From an uncultured Alphaproteobacteria bacterium (GTDB lineage Bacteria; Pseudomonadota; Alphaproteobacteria; Rhodobacterales; Rhodobacteraceae): 64,000 nt of DNA. This document shows positions 63,940 through 64,000 of this stretch, piece by piece; positions within the stretch are counted from its first letter, which is position 1; each line of letters starts with the position of its first letter. The stretch is taken from contig CACOBR010000001.1 of NCBI GenBank assembly GCA_902625475.1, positions 62,001-126,000 on the forward strand. The letters run 5' to 3'. Both the position numbers and the translations under genes were made by a program. The notes under the pieces are model-generated. The model had not been told where the DNA came from. It made no database searches and worked only from the letters and a program-made list of their open reading frames with translations.

Positions 63940-64000
63940 ATGGATAATTTGAGTAAAAGGCAAAGAAGTTATAATATGTCTAAAATCAGGTCAAAAAATA
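63940..64000 (+). CDS. vsr: Very short patch repair endonuclease, 5' end only
   Basis: The first 20 codons read MDNLSKRQRSYNMSKIRSKN, which matches the start of Vsr endonucleases. The gene is cut by the window end. Vsr nicks T:G mismatches that arise when 5-methylcytosine deaminates, so its divergent position next to a cytosine-5 methyltransferase makes functional sense. Divergence leaves 110 bases for both promoters. Confidence 0.8.
   Translation, partial: MDNLSKRQRSYNMSKIRSKN

Larger units (their letters stand above)
47661..64000. mobile_element. Genomic island on the 3' side of tRNA-Ser, right end outside window
   Basis: A P4-type integrase starts 137 bases after the tRNA, followed by an AlpA-like gene, a structured non-coding stretch, small unknown genes and a DISARM-like operon. 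I find no second copy of the tRNA 3' end in the window, so the far boundary must lie beyond 64000. The integrase and the non-coding stretch look less AT-rich than the host genes; the defence genes do not. Confidence 0.7.

Overview
The window is strongly AT-rich and looks like the chromosome of a streamlined marine planktonic alphaproteobacterium of the SAR11/HIMB59/SAR116 kind. This rests on base composition, short gene spacing, the alphaproteobacterial dac-tmk-holB-tatD-metallohydrolase gene order, and TRAP-fed aromatic catabolism. No 16S rRNA is present, so placement is inference.

Layout. (1) 1-12.4 kb, core metabolism: the 3' part of gltB with gltD (glutamate synthase), a Bcr/CflA-type exporter, a ferredoxin-like gene with a homopolymer frameshift followed by an SDR gene, a 22-codon ORF behind a perfect Shine-Dalgarno, and a leftward cluster dacA-like, tmk, holB, tatD, metallohydrolase, AEC transporter. 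(2) 12.4-28 kb, aromatic catabolism: sixA, then pcaDCHG with a BKACE gene in place of pcaIJ, and a convergent pobA. Next comes a ring-cleavage set (two VOC/extradiol-type proteins, an FAA hydrolase, one intact and one decayed flavin monooxygenase) around a TRAP transporter whose dctQ start contains an intrinsic-terminator hairpin. A homocysteine methyltransferase and a TSUP permease follow. (3) 28-45 kb, cell surface: a DUF4347/cadherin/RTX adhesin, a TbpB-like lipoprotein, a remnant that joins an oxidoreductase FAD domain to a MoaD-like tail, an aldo/keto reductase, a Y_Y_Y propeller membrane protein, and an operon resembling a holdfast-anchor/curli export system: small secreted protein, second small secreted protein, CsgG/HfaB-like lipoprotein with a peptidoglycan-binding tail, and a 797-residue repeat protein that appears to start at ATT. 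YbjN, lipoprotein and membrane-lipase genes follow. (4) 45.3-64 kb, accessory DNA around tRNA-Ser(UGA): on its 5' side a 2.2-kb element with a decayed integrase and a duplicated tRNA 5' half; on its 3' side an island with a P4-type integrase, an AlpA-like protein, a candidate structured RNA, five small cargo genes, and a DISARM-like defence operon.

How the genes work together. The pca/pobA set would turn 4-hydroxybenzoate into protocatechuate and then central intermediates, although no pcaB is visible here. The TRAP system sits among the ring-cleavage genes and probably imports their substrate. The CsgG-like lipoprotein probably exports the repeat proteins as a surface fibre. In the defence island a cytosine-5 methyltransferase, a 1062-residue DrmE-like candidate, a NERD-nuclease/SF1-helicase fusion, DrmA and DrmB lie on one strand; the last four overlap end to end. 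A divergent vsr at the window edge could repair deamination at the methylated sites. No PLD nuclease (DrmC) is visible in the window. The most unusual items are this DISARM variant, the fibre operon, the structured RNA candidate, the terminator inside dctQ, and the two-sided use of one tRNA gene by integrative elements.
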